A DNA stretch of 37,583 nucleotides from positions 1 through 37,583 of the forward strand of contig CAZXJB010000008.1 of the NCBI GenBank assembly GCA_964640965.1, written 5' to 3'. The notes beneath the pieces are model-generated. The model searched no databases and was not told the origin of the DNA. It was given only the letters and a program-made list of their open reading frames with translations. The position numbers were made by a program, and so were the translations under genes. This document shows, one piece after another, positions 15,218-23,527 of the stretch (position 1 is its first letter; every line of letters begins with the position of its first letter). This DNA is from HRBIN12 sp964640965. GTDB taxonomy: Bacteria; Actinomycetota; UBA4738; HRBIN12.

Positions 15218-16186
15218 TCACGCGTACCGCACCCGCGGGTCGAGGAACGCGTAGATGATGTCCACGACCAGGTTGGCGAGCGTCACGGCGAAGGCCGCGA
15301 TGATCGTCACGTCCAAGATAGCGTAGAGGTCGCCGGAGAAGACGCTCTCCACTGCGTAGTTCCCGAGGCCCTTGAGGTTGAAGACGGTCTCGGTGATGAG
15401 CGCCCCGCCGAGCAGCCCGCCGAGGTCCAGCCCGAGCATCGTGACGACGGGCGTCAGGCTGGCCCGCAGGCCGTGCCGGGTCACCACCCGGCGCTCCGTG
15501 AGGCCCTTGGCTCGGGCCGTGCGGATGTAGTCCTCCCCCATCACCTCGATCAGGTTCCCCCGGGTCATGCGAGCGTAGAAGGCGGCGAAGGCGAGCGCGA
15601 GGACGCTCCACGGCATGATCATGTGGACGAACCACGTCCCCGGTCCGTACTTCGTGATCGAGTAGAACCCGGTCCCGGGCAGCCAGCCGAGCTTGAACCA
15701 GAACACGTAGAGCAGGACCGGGCCGAGGAAGAACACCGGGGTCGAGACGCCGAAGAGCGCGAACCCCATCGCGAAGCGGTCGAAGAGCGAGCGCGGTCGC
15801 AGCGCCGAGAGGATGCCGATCGGCACGCCGACGAGCAGCCAGAGGATCGCGGCCCCGAGCGCCAGCTGCAGCGTCACGAGGAACCGCTCGTAGATGATCG
15901 GCTTCAGGGCCGAGCGCGTGTTGAACGAGAAGCCGAGGCCCGGCCATCCGTACTCGTCGCCCAGGAAGATCCGCTTCACGAAGAGGGCGTACTGGACGAT
16001 CACCGGCTTGTCGAGGCCGAACTGCTTGCGGACCTCGGCGACGAGCTCCGGCGTCGGCTGCTTCCCGGCGAAGTTGACCGCCGGGTCGGTCGGCGGCATC
16101 ACGAAGAAGATCAGGTACGTGAGGAACGTGATCAGCAGCAGGGTCACCGCGACCCAGAGCAGCCGGCGGACGATGTACCGGAGCAT
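15218..16186 (-). CDS. oppB: ABC transporter permease, OppB/DppB type (second set)
   Basis: A 322-residue inner-membrane permease. The N-terminus MLRYIVRRLLWVAVTLLLIT is the classic first helix of B-type permeases, followed by a periplasmic region with ELVAEVRKQFGLDKPVIVQY and five more helices. The EAA-type loop contacting the ATPases is visible in DYIRTARAKGLTERRVVTRH. It ends YAFLDPRVRYA. It lies 61 bases behind the binding-protein gene with a strong hairpin between. It resembles the permease at 19356-20327 along its whole length, including the same C-terminal motif, so the two arose by duplication. Confidence 0.94.
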   Translation of the reverse strand: MLRYIVRRLLWVAVTLLLITFLTYLIFFVMPPTDPAVNFAGKQPTPELVAEVRKQFGLDKPVIVQYALFVKRIFLGDEYGWPGLGFSFNTRSALKPIIYERFLVTLQLALGAAILWLLVGVPIGILSALRPRSLFDRFAMGFALFGVSTPVFFLGPVLLYVFWFKLGWLPGTGFYSITKYGPGTWFVHMIMPWSVLALAFAAFYARMTRGNLIEVMGEDYIRTARAKGLTERRVVTRHGLRASLTPVVTMLGLDLGGLLGGALITETVFNLKGLGNYAVESVFSGDLYAILDVTIIAAFAVTLANLVVDIIYAFLDPRVRYA

Positions 16187-16209
16187 CGGCTCAGTGTATC
16201 CCCGGGCGG

Positions 16210-16238
16210 GGGAGGGGCCCCGGAGCGGGGCCCCTCCC
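16210..16238 (-). terminator. 12-bp perfect hairpin between binding protein and permease genes
   Basis: GGGAGGGGCCCC and GGGGCCCCTCCC enclose a five-base loop, 10 bases behind the binding-protein stop and 24 ahead of the oppB start. No T-tract follows. In this position it is better read as an attenuating or mRNA-stabilising stem that favours the binding protein over the permease. Confidence 0.6.
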
Positions 16239-16247
16239 GTCCCCGGC

Positions 16248-18161
16248 TCAGATCTGGGCGACCTCGTCCATCGTCAGGCCGTTGTTCACGGCCGTCCGGG
16301 AGTAGGCCGTCCAGCCCGCGGACTGGTCGTACTCCCACGCGACGACCGAGTCCGCGAGGACCGTGTTCTGGGAGCCCCAACGGTACGGGACCCAGGGCAC
16401 GATCTCCTCCATCAGCTTGCGGTCGAGCGCCGCCCAGCACGCGTTGTACTCGGCGCCGAACGGCTTGGCGACGCACTCCTCCATGTCCTGGTCGACGTTC
16501 GGCAGCGGGTTCTTCCCGTTGTCGGTGGCCGCCTTCCAGGCCGCGTACACCTCGGGCCCGCACTCCTTGGCGAGCGCCTCGTCGAGCCCGATGTTCGAGT
16601 AGTTCACCGCGCCCTCGCAGGAGAGGCCGGCGGTGTTGAACAGGAAGAAGTCGAACCCGTAGGGGCTCGCGTAGTCCTTCCCCCAGCCGGCGTTCGCGGC
16701 GATCGGGACGAGGTTGCTCATCGTCTGGATCGTCGTGTACGCGGTCGAGACGTCGAGCTCGCGGACCTTGAGGTTGATCCCGATCTGCTTCAGGTTCTCC
16801 GTGAGGATCGGCGTGTACTCGGTCCACGGATCGTAGTTCCGGTTGACCATGAGGACGTTGTCGCAGACCGGGTCGTCGCACACGCCGTCGCCGTTGGAGT
16901 CGTACTTCGACTGGGCCATCTCGGCCTTCGCGGCCTCGACGTCACCCGCGTGGTTCGGGGTCTCGTACGGGTCGTAGTCCGCCAGGTCCGGCAGGACCGT
17001 CGGCGGCTCGATCGTGGTCGCGATGTCGCCCGTGACCGGACCGCCGGTCGCCTGGAGCATCGCCGCCTTGTCCACCACGTAGTTCACTGCCTTGCGGACG
17101 TGGACGTCGTCGAACGGCGGCACGATGAGGTTCATCGTGATGTACCAGGTCCGGTCGCCCGAGTTCGTCTTCAGGTTGTCCTGCAGGTCCGGGTTGGTCA
17201 GGTACTGCTGCAGGATCGCGGCCGGCGGCGCGCCGTGCGCGATGTCGATGTCCCCGTTCAGGACGCGGTTGTAGATGTCGTCCAGGTTCGTGTTGATGAC
17301 GAGCGACCAGCCGTCGATGTAGTTCTGGCGGTTGTCGTCGGTCGCCTGGTCGTAGTTGGGGTTGCGGACCACGTACATGAACTTGTCCGGGTCGAACCCC
17401 TTGATCGGCTTCAGCGTGTCGCACGAGCTGATGTCGAGCTCGTCCGAGCCGAGCAGCATGTACGGGCCGTTCGACATGACGTAGCGCCCGTACTCCCCCG
17501 CCTTGTCGAAGCAGCCGGCGACCTCCGGCGGCAGCGGTGCGGCGGCCGGCTGGGCCAGCCGGTACAGGATGTCGCCGGTCGGGCGCTCGAGGTGGAAGAT
17601 GATCGTCTTGTCATCCGGGGTCTCGATGCCTGAGATCGGGTCCTGCTGCGACTTGCCCTCGCAGTCCATCCCCACGATCGTGCCGCAGTAGTAGTTGCCG
17701 TACTGCGCGATCAGGGACTTCGTGTTGATCCGCTGGAACGCGAACGCCACGTCCTGCGAGGTCACGGGCCGGTTCAGCGGCGGCTGCCACATCACGCCGT
17801 CCTTCAGCGTGAACGTGATGGTGAGCCCGTCGGCCGAGACCTGGCCGAGGTCGGTCGCGAGGTCCGGCACCGGCTGGTTCCCGCCCTTCTCGCCCGGGAG
17901 CCACGGGTAGCTCACGAGCCCCCGCAGGAGGAAGTTCCCGTAGTAGGCCCAGGCAGCCCCGAGGTACTCCCCCGTCGGGTCGAACGCGCCCGTGAACCCG
18001 AAGTCGGTGGTCTCCTCCCGCAGGATCCCGCCGGTCGGGATCTGCCCGGTCTCGCCCGTGGCCCCCGTCGGTCCGGTGGTCTTCGCGCCGCCGCCCCCAC
18101 ACGCGGTCGCGACGAGGCCGAGCGCGGCCACGAAGGCCACGACCATGAGGTGCTTCTTCAT
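16248..18161 (-). CDS. Family 5 extracellular solute-binding lipoprotein (second set)
   Basis: A 637-residue peptide/nickel-type binding protein. The signal peptide ends with LVATAC (Cys21), giving a lipoprotein, followed by GGGGAKTTGPTGATGETG, a collagen-like linker. Family 5 features include TFTLKDGVMWQPPLNRPVTSQDV, VRKAVNYVVDKAAM and the C-terminal QNTVLADSVVAWEYD. A DSNGDGVCDD loop near residue 420 has the spacing of calcium-binding loops and two Cys. It feeds the permeases on either side. The substrate may be peptides but other small solutes are possible in this family. GGGGGGTG lies ahead of the ATG. Confidence 0.92.
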   Translation of the reverse strand: MKKHLMVVAFVAALGLVATACGGGGAKTTGPTGATGETGQIPTGGILREETTDFGFTGAFDPTGEYLGAAWAYYGNFLLRGLVSYPWLPGEKGGNQPVPDLATDLGQVSADGLTITFTLKDGVMWQPPLNRPVTSQDVAFAFQRINTKSLIAQYGNYYCGTIVGMDCEGKSQQDPISGIETPDDKTIIFHLERPTGDILYRLAQPAAAPLPPEVAGCFDKAGEYGRYVMSNGPYMLLGSDELDISSCDTLKPIKGFDPDKFMYVVRNPNYDQATDDNRQNYIDGWSLVINTNLDDIYNRVLNGDIDIAHGAPPAAILQQYLTNPDLQDNLKTNSGDRTWYITMNLIVPPFDDVHVRKAVNYVVDKAAMLQATGGPVTGDIATTIEPPTVLPDLADYDPYETPNHAGDVEAAKAEMAQSKYDSNGDGVCDDPVCDNVLMVNRNYDPWTEYTPILTENLKQIGINLKVRELDVSTAYTTIQTMSNLVPIAANAGWGKDYASPYGFDFFLFNTAGLSCEGAVNYSNIGLDEALAKECGPEVYAAWKAATDNGKNPLPNVDQDMEECVAKPFGAEYNACWAALDRKLMEEIVPWVPYRWGSQNTVLADSVVAWEYDQSAGWTAYSRTAVNNGLTMDEVAQI

Positions 18162-18236
18162 CCATCCACCCCCCTCGTCCGTCTCCGATCCGTCTCCACC
18201 AACGTCATCTCCCCCGTCTCCCCTCCTTCCTGGCCG

Positions 18237-19235
18237 CTACCCCGTCACCTGCGTCCTCGGGTCGAGCGCGTCGCGCAGGCCGTCGCCCACGAGGTTGAAG
18301 GCGAGCGTCGTGAGCACGAGCGCCATCCCCGGGAAGAAGAGCATCCACCAGGCCACCGTGTAGAGCTGGCCCCTCGCCGCGTCCGAGATCATCCGTCCCC
18401 ACGACGGCGTCGTCGGCGGGATCCCCACGCCGAGGAACGACAGGGCCGCCTCGAACAGGATGTTGCTCGGGATGATGAGCGTGCCGTACACGATGATCGG
18501 CGCCGCGAGGTTCGGCAGCACGTCGCGGAGCAGGATCCGGCCGGTGCCCGCCCCCATGGCGCGGGCCGCCTCGATGAACTCCTTGTTCCGGATCGTGAGC
18601 ACCTGGCCGCGGACGATCCGGCCGATGTACGGCCACGTGAACAGCGCGATGATCGCCGTCACGAGCGAGATCCCCGGCTCGACGAGACCGCCGAGGCAGC
18701 CCTCGGCCGTGATCGAGCACGTCGCGGCGATCCCGATCGAGAAGAGCAGGACCGGGAGCGACAGCGTGAGGTCGATGGCCCGGGAGATCACGGTGTCCAC
18801 CCACCCACCCAGGTACCCGGCGAGCGAGCCGAGGAGGATGCCCAGCCCGACAGCGAAGCCGGTCGAGAGCAGCGCCACCACGAGCGAGGTGCGGGCCCCG
18901 TAGATGGTGCGCACGAACACGTCCCGGCCCGAGGTGTCCACCCCGAACCAGAACTCCCGGCCGGGGCCGACCACCGGGAGCCCGATCTCGTTCAGGGTCT
19001 CGCGGAACAGGGCGTTGGGGTCGTGGTGGACGACGCCCCGGGAGATGATCGGCGCGGCGACCGCGACGGCCGCCAGCAGCACCAGGAAGACGCCGGCGCC
19101 GAGGGCGACCCGGTCCTTGCGGAACCGCATCCAGAAGATCTGCCAGGGGGTCCTGCCGATGATGGCGCCGCCGGGCTCGGCCCCGCCGAGGGCCTCTCCC
19201 GGCCCGGTGACCTCCTCGTCCGTCACCTGGCCCAC
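18237..19235 (-). CDS. oppC: ABC transporter permease, OppC/DppC type (second set)
   Basis: A 332-residue inner-membrane permease. After a hydrophilic N-terminal tail of about 45 residues comes the C-type signature WQIFWMRFRKDRVALGAGVFLVLL, a periplasmic part with FWFGVDTSGRDVF, and the ATPase-contact loop EFIEAARAMGAGTGRILLRDVLPN. It ends FNLVGDGLRDALDPRTQVTG. The GTG at 19235 is chosen for the GGGAG upstream; an ORF extension to 19280 and an internal GTG at 19226 are alternatives. It lies between oppB of the first set and the second binding protein. Confidence 0.92.
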   Translation of the reverse strand: MGQVTDEEVTGPGEALGGAEPGGAIIGRTPWQIFWMRFRKDRVALGAGVFLVLLAAVAVAAPIISRGVVHHDPNALFRETLNEIGLPVVGPGREFWFGVDTSGRDVFVRTIYGARTSLVVALLSTGFAVGLGILLGSLAGYLGGWVDTVISRAIDLTLSLPVLLFSIGIAATCSITAEGCLGGLVEPGISLVTAIIALFTWPYIGRIVRGQVLTIRNKEFIEAARAMGAGTGRILLRDVLPNLAAPIIVYGTLIIPSNILFEAALSFLGVGIPPTTPSWGRMISDAARGQLYTVAWWMLFFPGMALVLTTLAFNLVGDGLRDALDPRTQVTG

Positions 19236-19355
19236 GTCGCTCCCTGCTCCCGCGCGGTTGCGCCGAAGTCTACCCACCAACCGGCGCGCCGGCCACCCGC
19301 CGCGCTTCCGTCCCGTATACGCGCCCGGCCGGCGAGGCGGATTGCCCCGGCGGGG

Positions 19356-20327
19356 CTACGCGTACCGGACCCGGGGGTCGAGGAAGGCATACAGCACGTC
19401 CACGACGAAGTTCGCGACCACGATGAAGAAGGCGCCGAGCAGCGTCACCCCCATCACGGCCGGGAAGTCGGCCGCGTAGAGGGACACGATCGCGTACTGG
19501 CCGAGCCCGGGGAGCTGGAAGACCGACTCGGTGATGACCGCGCCGCCCAGGAGGAACGCGACGTCCATGCCGAACATCGTGACGACCGGGGTCAGCGCGG
19601 CCCGCAGGCCGTGACGGAAGATCACCCGCCCCTCCGAGATCCCCTTGGCGCGAGCCGTCCGGATGTAGTCCTCGCTCATCGTCTCGATGAGGTTCCCCCG
19701 GGTCATCCGGGAGTAGAACGCCGCCGAGGTGATCGCGAGCGAGAACCACGGCAGCACGAAGTAGCCCTGCGCGACGGACTCGAGCACCGACTGCCCCTTC
19801 GGGAGACCGGCCGTCGGCAGCCACCCCAACCAGAAGTGGAACACGTACAGGAGGACGAGCCCGAGCCAGAAGATCGGCGCCGACACGCCGACGAGGGCGA
19901 AGATCATGGCCGCCCGGTCGAGCAGGCTCCCTCGACGGATCGCCGAGATGATCCCGATCGGGATCCCGATCGCGAGCCACAGCAGGGCCGCCCCGATCGT
20001 GAGCGCGATCGTCACCGGCAGGCGGTCGAGGATCTGCTCCTTCACCGAGGTCTGGTTCCGGTAGGAGAAGTAGACCTTCTCGTTCAGGAACAACCCCGGC
20101 CACGGGATCATCCCCGAGGCGAACTTCCAGTACTGGACCCACAGCGGTCGGTCGAGGCCGAAGTTCTTCCGCACCTGGGCGACGAGCTCGGGGCTGGGGT
20201 GCCGCCCGACCGCTCGGGCGATCGGGTCGCCGGCCGGCAGCTTCACGAACACGAGGAACGTGAACAGGGACACGACCACGAGGACGATCACGAGGAAGAG
20301 CGTCCTGCGGATCATGTACCTGATCAC
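19356..20327 (-). CDS. oppB: ABC transporter permease, OppB/DppB type (first set)
   Basis: A 323-residue B-type permease. It opens with MIRYMIRRTLFLVIVLVVVS, then LVAQVRKNFGLDRPLWVQYW, the contact loop DYIRTARAKGISEGRVIFRH and the same YAFLDPRVRYA ending as its paralogue at 15218-16186. The GTG start has GGAGGACGCC upstream. It pairs with the oppC at 22321-23406 and the binding protein at 20392-22296. The 120 bases behind it, ahead of the next oppC, hold several GC palindromes but no clear promoter. Confidence 0.94.
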   Translation of the reverse strand: MIRYMIRRTLFLVIVLVVVSLFTFLVFVKLPAGDPIARAVGRHPSPELVAQVRKNFGLDRPLWVQYWKFASGMIPWPGLFLNEKVYFSYRNQTSVKEQILDRLPVTIALTIGAALLWLAIGIPIGIISAIRRGSLLDRAAMIFALVGVSAPIFWLGLVLLYVFHFWLGWLPTAGLPKGQSVLESVAQGYFVLPWFSLAITSAAFYSRMTRGNLIETMSEDYIRTARAKGISEGRVIFRHGLRAALTPVVTMFGMDVAFLLGGAVITESVFQLPGLGQYAIVSLYAADFPAVMGVTLLGAFFIVVANFVVDVLYAFLDPRVRYA

Positions 20328-20344
20328 GGCGTCCTCCGGGGGGT

Positions 20345-20376
20345 ACGGGGGCCGGCCCCGCAGGGCCGGCCCCCGT
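20345..20376 (-). terminator. 14-bp perfect hairpin between binding protein and permease genes
   Basis: ACGGGGGCCGGCCC and GGGCCGGCCCCCGT surround a CGCA loop in the 64-base gap between the binding-protein stop and oppB. The location matches the hairpin at 16210-16238 in the second set. A role in differential expression is more likely than full termination. Confidence 0.62.
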
Positions 20377-20391
20377 CTGCTTCCTCCGTGC

Positions 20392-22296
20392 TCACTGGAA
20401 CTCGGGCGCGATCGCGACCTGCTCGTACGCCATCTGGTTGTCGAAGAGGCAGTACGTGTAGTTCACGATGCGGCTCGAGATGATCTGCTCGACGTTGCTG
20501 AAGATCATCGGGACGATGGAGACGACCTCCTCCATCAGGATCTTGTCCGCCTCGGCCCAGCACTGGACGCGAGCGTCGCCGGTGAGCGCGGCGCACTCGT
20601 CGACCTTGTCGTTCAGGCCGGGAACATCGGTCACCTCATACCCGTACTTCTTCAGCTGCTCCGGGCTCGCCCCGGTCATCGAGTAGTTCGTGTTGTACTG
20701 GTCCAGGATGCTCGGCCCGTACATCGGGAAGAAGTAGAACGTGTACGCGTCCGGGTAGTCCTGGAGCCAGCCGGCGAACACGCTGAACGGGATGTGGTTC
20801 TTCGGGTCGAAGATCTTCCCGTAGGCCGTCGAGTTGTCGAAGTTCTTCACGTCCAGCTCGATGCCGATCGCCGCGAGGTTCTGCGCGATCAGCTGGTGCT
20901 GGGCCTCGGAGACCCGACCGACGACGCCGACCGAGAGGACGCCCTTGCACTCGGGCGCGTCGCAGATCCCGTCCTGGTTCGTGTCGTACTTGGACTGCGC
21001 CATCTCGTCCTTCGCGAGCTGGAGCCCCTCCGGCGAGTCGGCGCCCTCGTGGTTGGGGGTCTCGTACGGGTCGTAGCCCTCGAGCAGGTTGCCGAGGAGA
21101 CCCGGCGGGGTGAAGTACCCGGCGATCTCGCCGGAGGCCTCACCGCCCGACAGGCGCCGCCACCCTTCCTTGTTCACCGCGTAGTTCACGGCCTTGCGGA
21201 CGTGGATGTCGTCGAACGGCGGCACCGCGAGGTTCATCGCCAGGTAGTAGTTCCCCGACCCCGGCTCGACGAAGTACTGGTCCTGGAGGTTCGGGTCCTG
21301 CGAGAACTTCCGCGCGGTCTGCGCCGAGACCCCGTTGGTGAAGATGTGGTCGATCTCGTCGTTCGCCACCTTCTCCTCGGCGACCTCCTGGTCGCAGCCG
21401 GGGCAGATCTCGACGCTGATCGCATCCACGTACGCCGGCCGCAGGTCGTCCTGGTCGTCGGCCACCCACGAGGGGTTCCGGACGAGGGAGATCAGCTTGT
21501 CGGGCTGGTACCCCTGGACCGGCTGCTGCTCCTTCGCCGGGAGCGAGAAGTCCATGGCCTCCGAGCCCTCGAACATGTACGGGCCCGAGGCGACGAGGAA
21601 GCGCCCGTAGTCATCGTCGTGCCCCTCGGCCACACCGAGCGGCGCCTCGGGGTCGGCCGGGTTCGGCGGGATCGGCGCGGTGGCTGGCATCGCGAACCGG
21701 TACCCGAGGTCCCCGGCGGGCTGCGTCAGCTTGATCTCGAGCGTGTAGTCGTCGACGGCCGTCATGCCGGTGATGGTGTCGGCCTTGCCGGCGGCGAAGT
21801 CGTCGAATCCCTCGATCACGCTGTAATAGAAGCCGTAGCCGGCCGCCACCTCCGGCTTGGCCTCACGCATCATCGCCCGGATGAAGTCCTGGGCGGTGAT
21901 CTCGACGTCCTGCAGCGGCGGGGCGTAGTGGATCCCCTGCTTCAGCTTGAACGTCCAGGTGAGGCCGTCGTCGGAGACGGTCGGCATCTCGGCCGCGAGG
22001 TCGGGGAACACCTTGTCCCCGTCCTGGTCCGGGCCCTTGCCGTTGTAGGACAGCAGCGTCCGGAGCAGGCAACACCGGTAGAAGGCGAAGGAGACCTGGA
22101 AGTACTCCTTCTGCGGGTCGAACGCGGCCGTGACGTCCGTGTCCATCCACGCCCGCAGCGTCCCGCCCGGCTGGATCGCGCCGGTGGTGGTCGGCCCCGT
22201 CGGGCCGGTCTGCCCGCCGCCGCCTCCGCCGCCGCACGCGGCCGCCGCGAGCGCGAGCACGGCGACGAACGCGAACACCCTCACGTGCTTGCCCAT
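20392..22296 (-). CDS. Family 5 extracellular solute-binding lipoprotein (first set)
   Basis: A 634-residue binding protein. The signal peptide ends ALAAAAC (Cys21), followed by a Gly tract and a TGPTGPTTTG linker. Family 5 blocks are TWTFKLKQGIHYAPPLQDVEITAQDF, VRKAVNYAVNKEG and YDPYETPNHEG. A DTNQDGICDAPEC loop corresponds to the one in the second-set protein. The CxxC in EICPGCDQEV and the CC pair in FYRCCLLR are extra cysteines that the second protein lacks or places differently. The ATG follows GGGGGGAA. Sequence divergence between the two binding proteins suggests different ligands served by shared ATPases. Confidence 0.92.
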   Translation of the reverse strand: MGKHVRVFAFVAVLALAAAACGGGGGGGQTGPTGPTTTGAIQPGGTLRAWMDTDVTAAFDPQKEYFQVSFAFYRCCLLRTLLSYNGKGPDQDGDKVFPDLAAEMPTVSDDGLTWTFKLKQGIHYAPPLQDVEITAQDFIRAMMREAKPEVAAGYGFYYSVIEGFDDFAAGKADTITGMTAVDDYTLEIKLTQPAGDLGYRFAMPATAPIPPNPADPEAPLGVAEGHDDDYGRFLVASGPYMFEGSEAMDFSLPAKEQQPVQGYQPDKLISLVRNPSWVADDQDDLRPAYVDAISVEICPGCDQEVAEEKVANDEIDHIFTNGVSAQTARKFSQDPNLQDQYFVEPGSGNYYLAMNLAVPPFDDIHVRKAVNYAVNKEGWRRLSGGEASGEIAGYFTPPGLLGNLLEGYDPYETPNHEGADSPEGLQLAKDEMAQSKYDTNQDGICDAPECKGVLSVGVVGRVSEAQHQLIAQNLAAIGIELDVKNFDNSTAYGKIFDPKNHIPFSVFAGWLQDYPDAYTFYFFPMYGPSILDQYNTNYSMTGASPEQLKKYGYEVTDVPGLNDKVDECAALTGDARVQCWAEADKILMEEVVSIVPMIFSNVEQIISSRIVNYTYCLFDNQMAYEQVAIAPEFQ

Positions 22297-22320
22297 GCGC
22301 TTCCCCCCTCGTTCCGCGAC

Positions 22321-23406
22321 TCACCCGGCCCCACCCGCCGGGGCCGGCTCCGTCGCAACGACCTCGCCCTTCCCCATCGCCTCCTTCCGCCTCCGACGCT
22401 TCCCCTTCCGAGCGTACGCAGCGGCCTCCGCCCGAGGATCGAGCGCGTCGCGGAGACCGTCACCGACCAGGTTGAACGCGAGCGTCGTGATGAGCAGGAA
22501 CACGCCGGGGAAGAACATCGTCCACCAGGCGTCCTGGAACAGGTGGCTGGCGTCCGCGAGCTGCCGGCCCCAGGATGGGGTCGTGATGGGGACCCCGATC
22601 CCCAGGTAGGACAGGCCGGCCTCGAACAGGACGTTGGCGGGCACGAGCAGCGTCGAGTACACGACGATCGGCGCGACGAGGTTCGGCAGGATCTCCTTGA
22701 ACATGATGCGGAGGTTGCCGGCCCCGAGGGCCCGGGCGGCCTCCACGAACTCCTTCTCTCGCAGGGAGAGCACCTGGCCGCGCACGATCCGCGCGAGGTA
22801 GGGCCAGCTGAACAGGCCGATCACGTAGCTCACGAGCAGCAGTCCCGGCTTGATGAGCCCGCCGAGGCACCCCTGGGGCTGGAGCCCGCAGGCGGCGACC
22901 AGCCCCAGGGCCAGCAGGAGCACCGGCAGCGAGAGCACCACGTCCATCGTGCGCGAGATGAACGTGTCGACCTTGCCCCGGAAGAACCCCGCGATGACCC
23001 CCAGCGCCACGCCGATCACGACCTCGAGCCCGGTGGCGAAGAACGCGACGATGAGCGAGGTGCGGGCCCCGTACATCACCTGCAGGAAGAGGTCGCGGCC
23101 CTGCGGGTCGGCCCCGAACCAGAACTCCTTGCTCGGGCCGAGCGGGAGCCCGTACTCGTCGAGCATGTCGAAGTGGAACTCGTTGACGTCGGGATGGTGG
23201 ACGACCTCGTTCGCGAAGAACCCGGCGCTCAGCGCCACGGCGATCATGAGGCCGATGAGCACGAGGCCGACGAGGGCGACGCGGTCGCGGCGGAAGCGGC
23301 GCCAGAACAGCTCCCACGGGCTGCGTCCCTCGACCCCGAGGCCGGGGGCGAGGGACGGCTGGAGTCCCGCGTCCTCCCGCGCGTCCTCCGTCTGGACCTT
23401 GCTCAC
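22321..23406 (-). CDS. oppC: ABC transporter permease, OppC/DppC type (first set)
   Basis: A 361-residue C-type permease. A hydrophilic tail of about 28 residues precedes SPWELFWRRFRRDRVALVGL, then FWFGADPQGRDLFLQVMYGARTS and the contact loop EFVEAARALGAGNLRIMFKEILPN, ending FNLVGDGLRDALDPRAEAAA with a basic tail (KGKRRRRKEAMGK). The GTG start has GGGGAGGGAAGGG upstream. It is the first gene of the transporter unit, with a TATAGT -10-like box 58 bases upstream directly behind the glycolytic terminator. Confidence 0.93.
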   Translation of the reverse strand: MSKVQTEDAREDAGLQPSLAPGLGVEGRSPWELFWRRFRRDRVALVGLVLIGLMIAVALSAGFFANEVVHHPDVNEFHFDMLDEYGLPLGPSKEFWFGADPQGRDLFLQVMYGARTSLIVAFFATGLEVVIGVALGVIAGFFRGKVDTFISRTMDVVLSLPVLLLALGLVAACGLQPQGCLGGLIKPGLLLVSYVIGLFSWPYLARIVRGQVLSLREKEFVEAARALGAGNLRIMFKEILPNLVAPIVVYSTLLVPANVLFEAGLSYLGIGVPITTPSWGRQLADASHLFQDAWWTMFFPGVFLLITTLAFNLVGDGLRDALDPRAEAAAYARKGKRRRRKEAMGKGEVVATEPAPAGGAG

Positions 23407-23463
23407 GCCCGGCCCTTCCCTCCCCGACCCGGCCCGGAGCCCTCCCGAGCCGGTTCCCGCATC

Positions 23464-23469
23464 ACTATA
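23464..23469 (-). promoter_or_regulatory. -10 element for the transporter cluster
   Basis: TATAGT on the minus strand, placed two bases past the terminator hairpin of the glycolytic operon and 58 bases ahead of the oppC start. The same TATAGT precedes the cupredoxin lipoprotein gene. No clear -35 box; it would fall inside the hairpin. Confidence 0.45.
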
Positions 23470-23470
23470 C

Positions 23471-23508
23471 GGCGACGGTGCGGCTCCGGTCGGAGCCGCA
23501 CCGTCGCC
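23471..23508 (-). terminator. 17-bp perfect terminator hairpin behind apgM
   Basis: GGCGACGGTGCGGCTCC and GGAGCCGCACCGTCGCC flank a GGTC loop 19 bases behind the apgM stop. Only a short GTATAGTGAT follows instead of a T-tract, as is common in high-GC actinobacteria. It separates the glycolytic operon from the transporter genes. Confidence 0.78.
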
Positions 23509-23527
23509 TCGTCCCGCCGCCGAGCCG

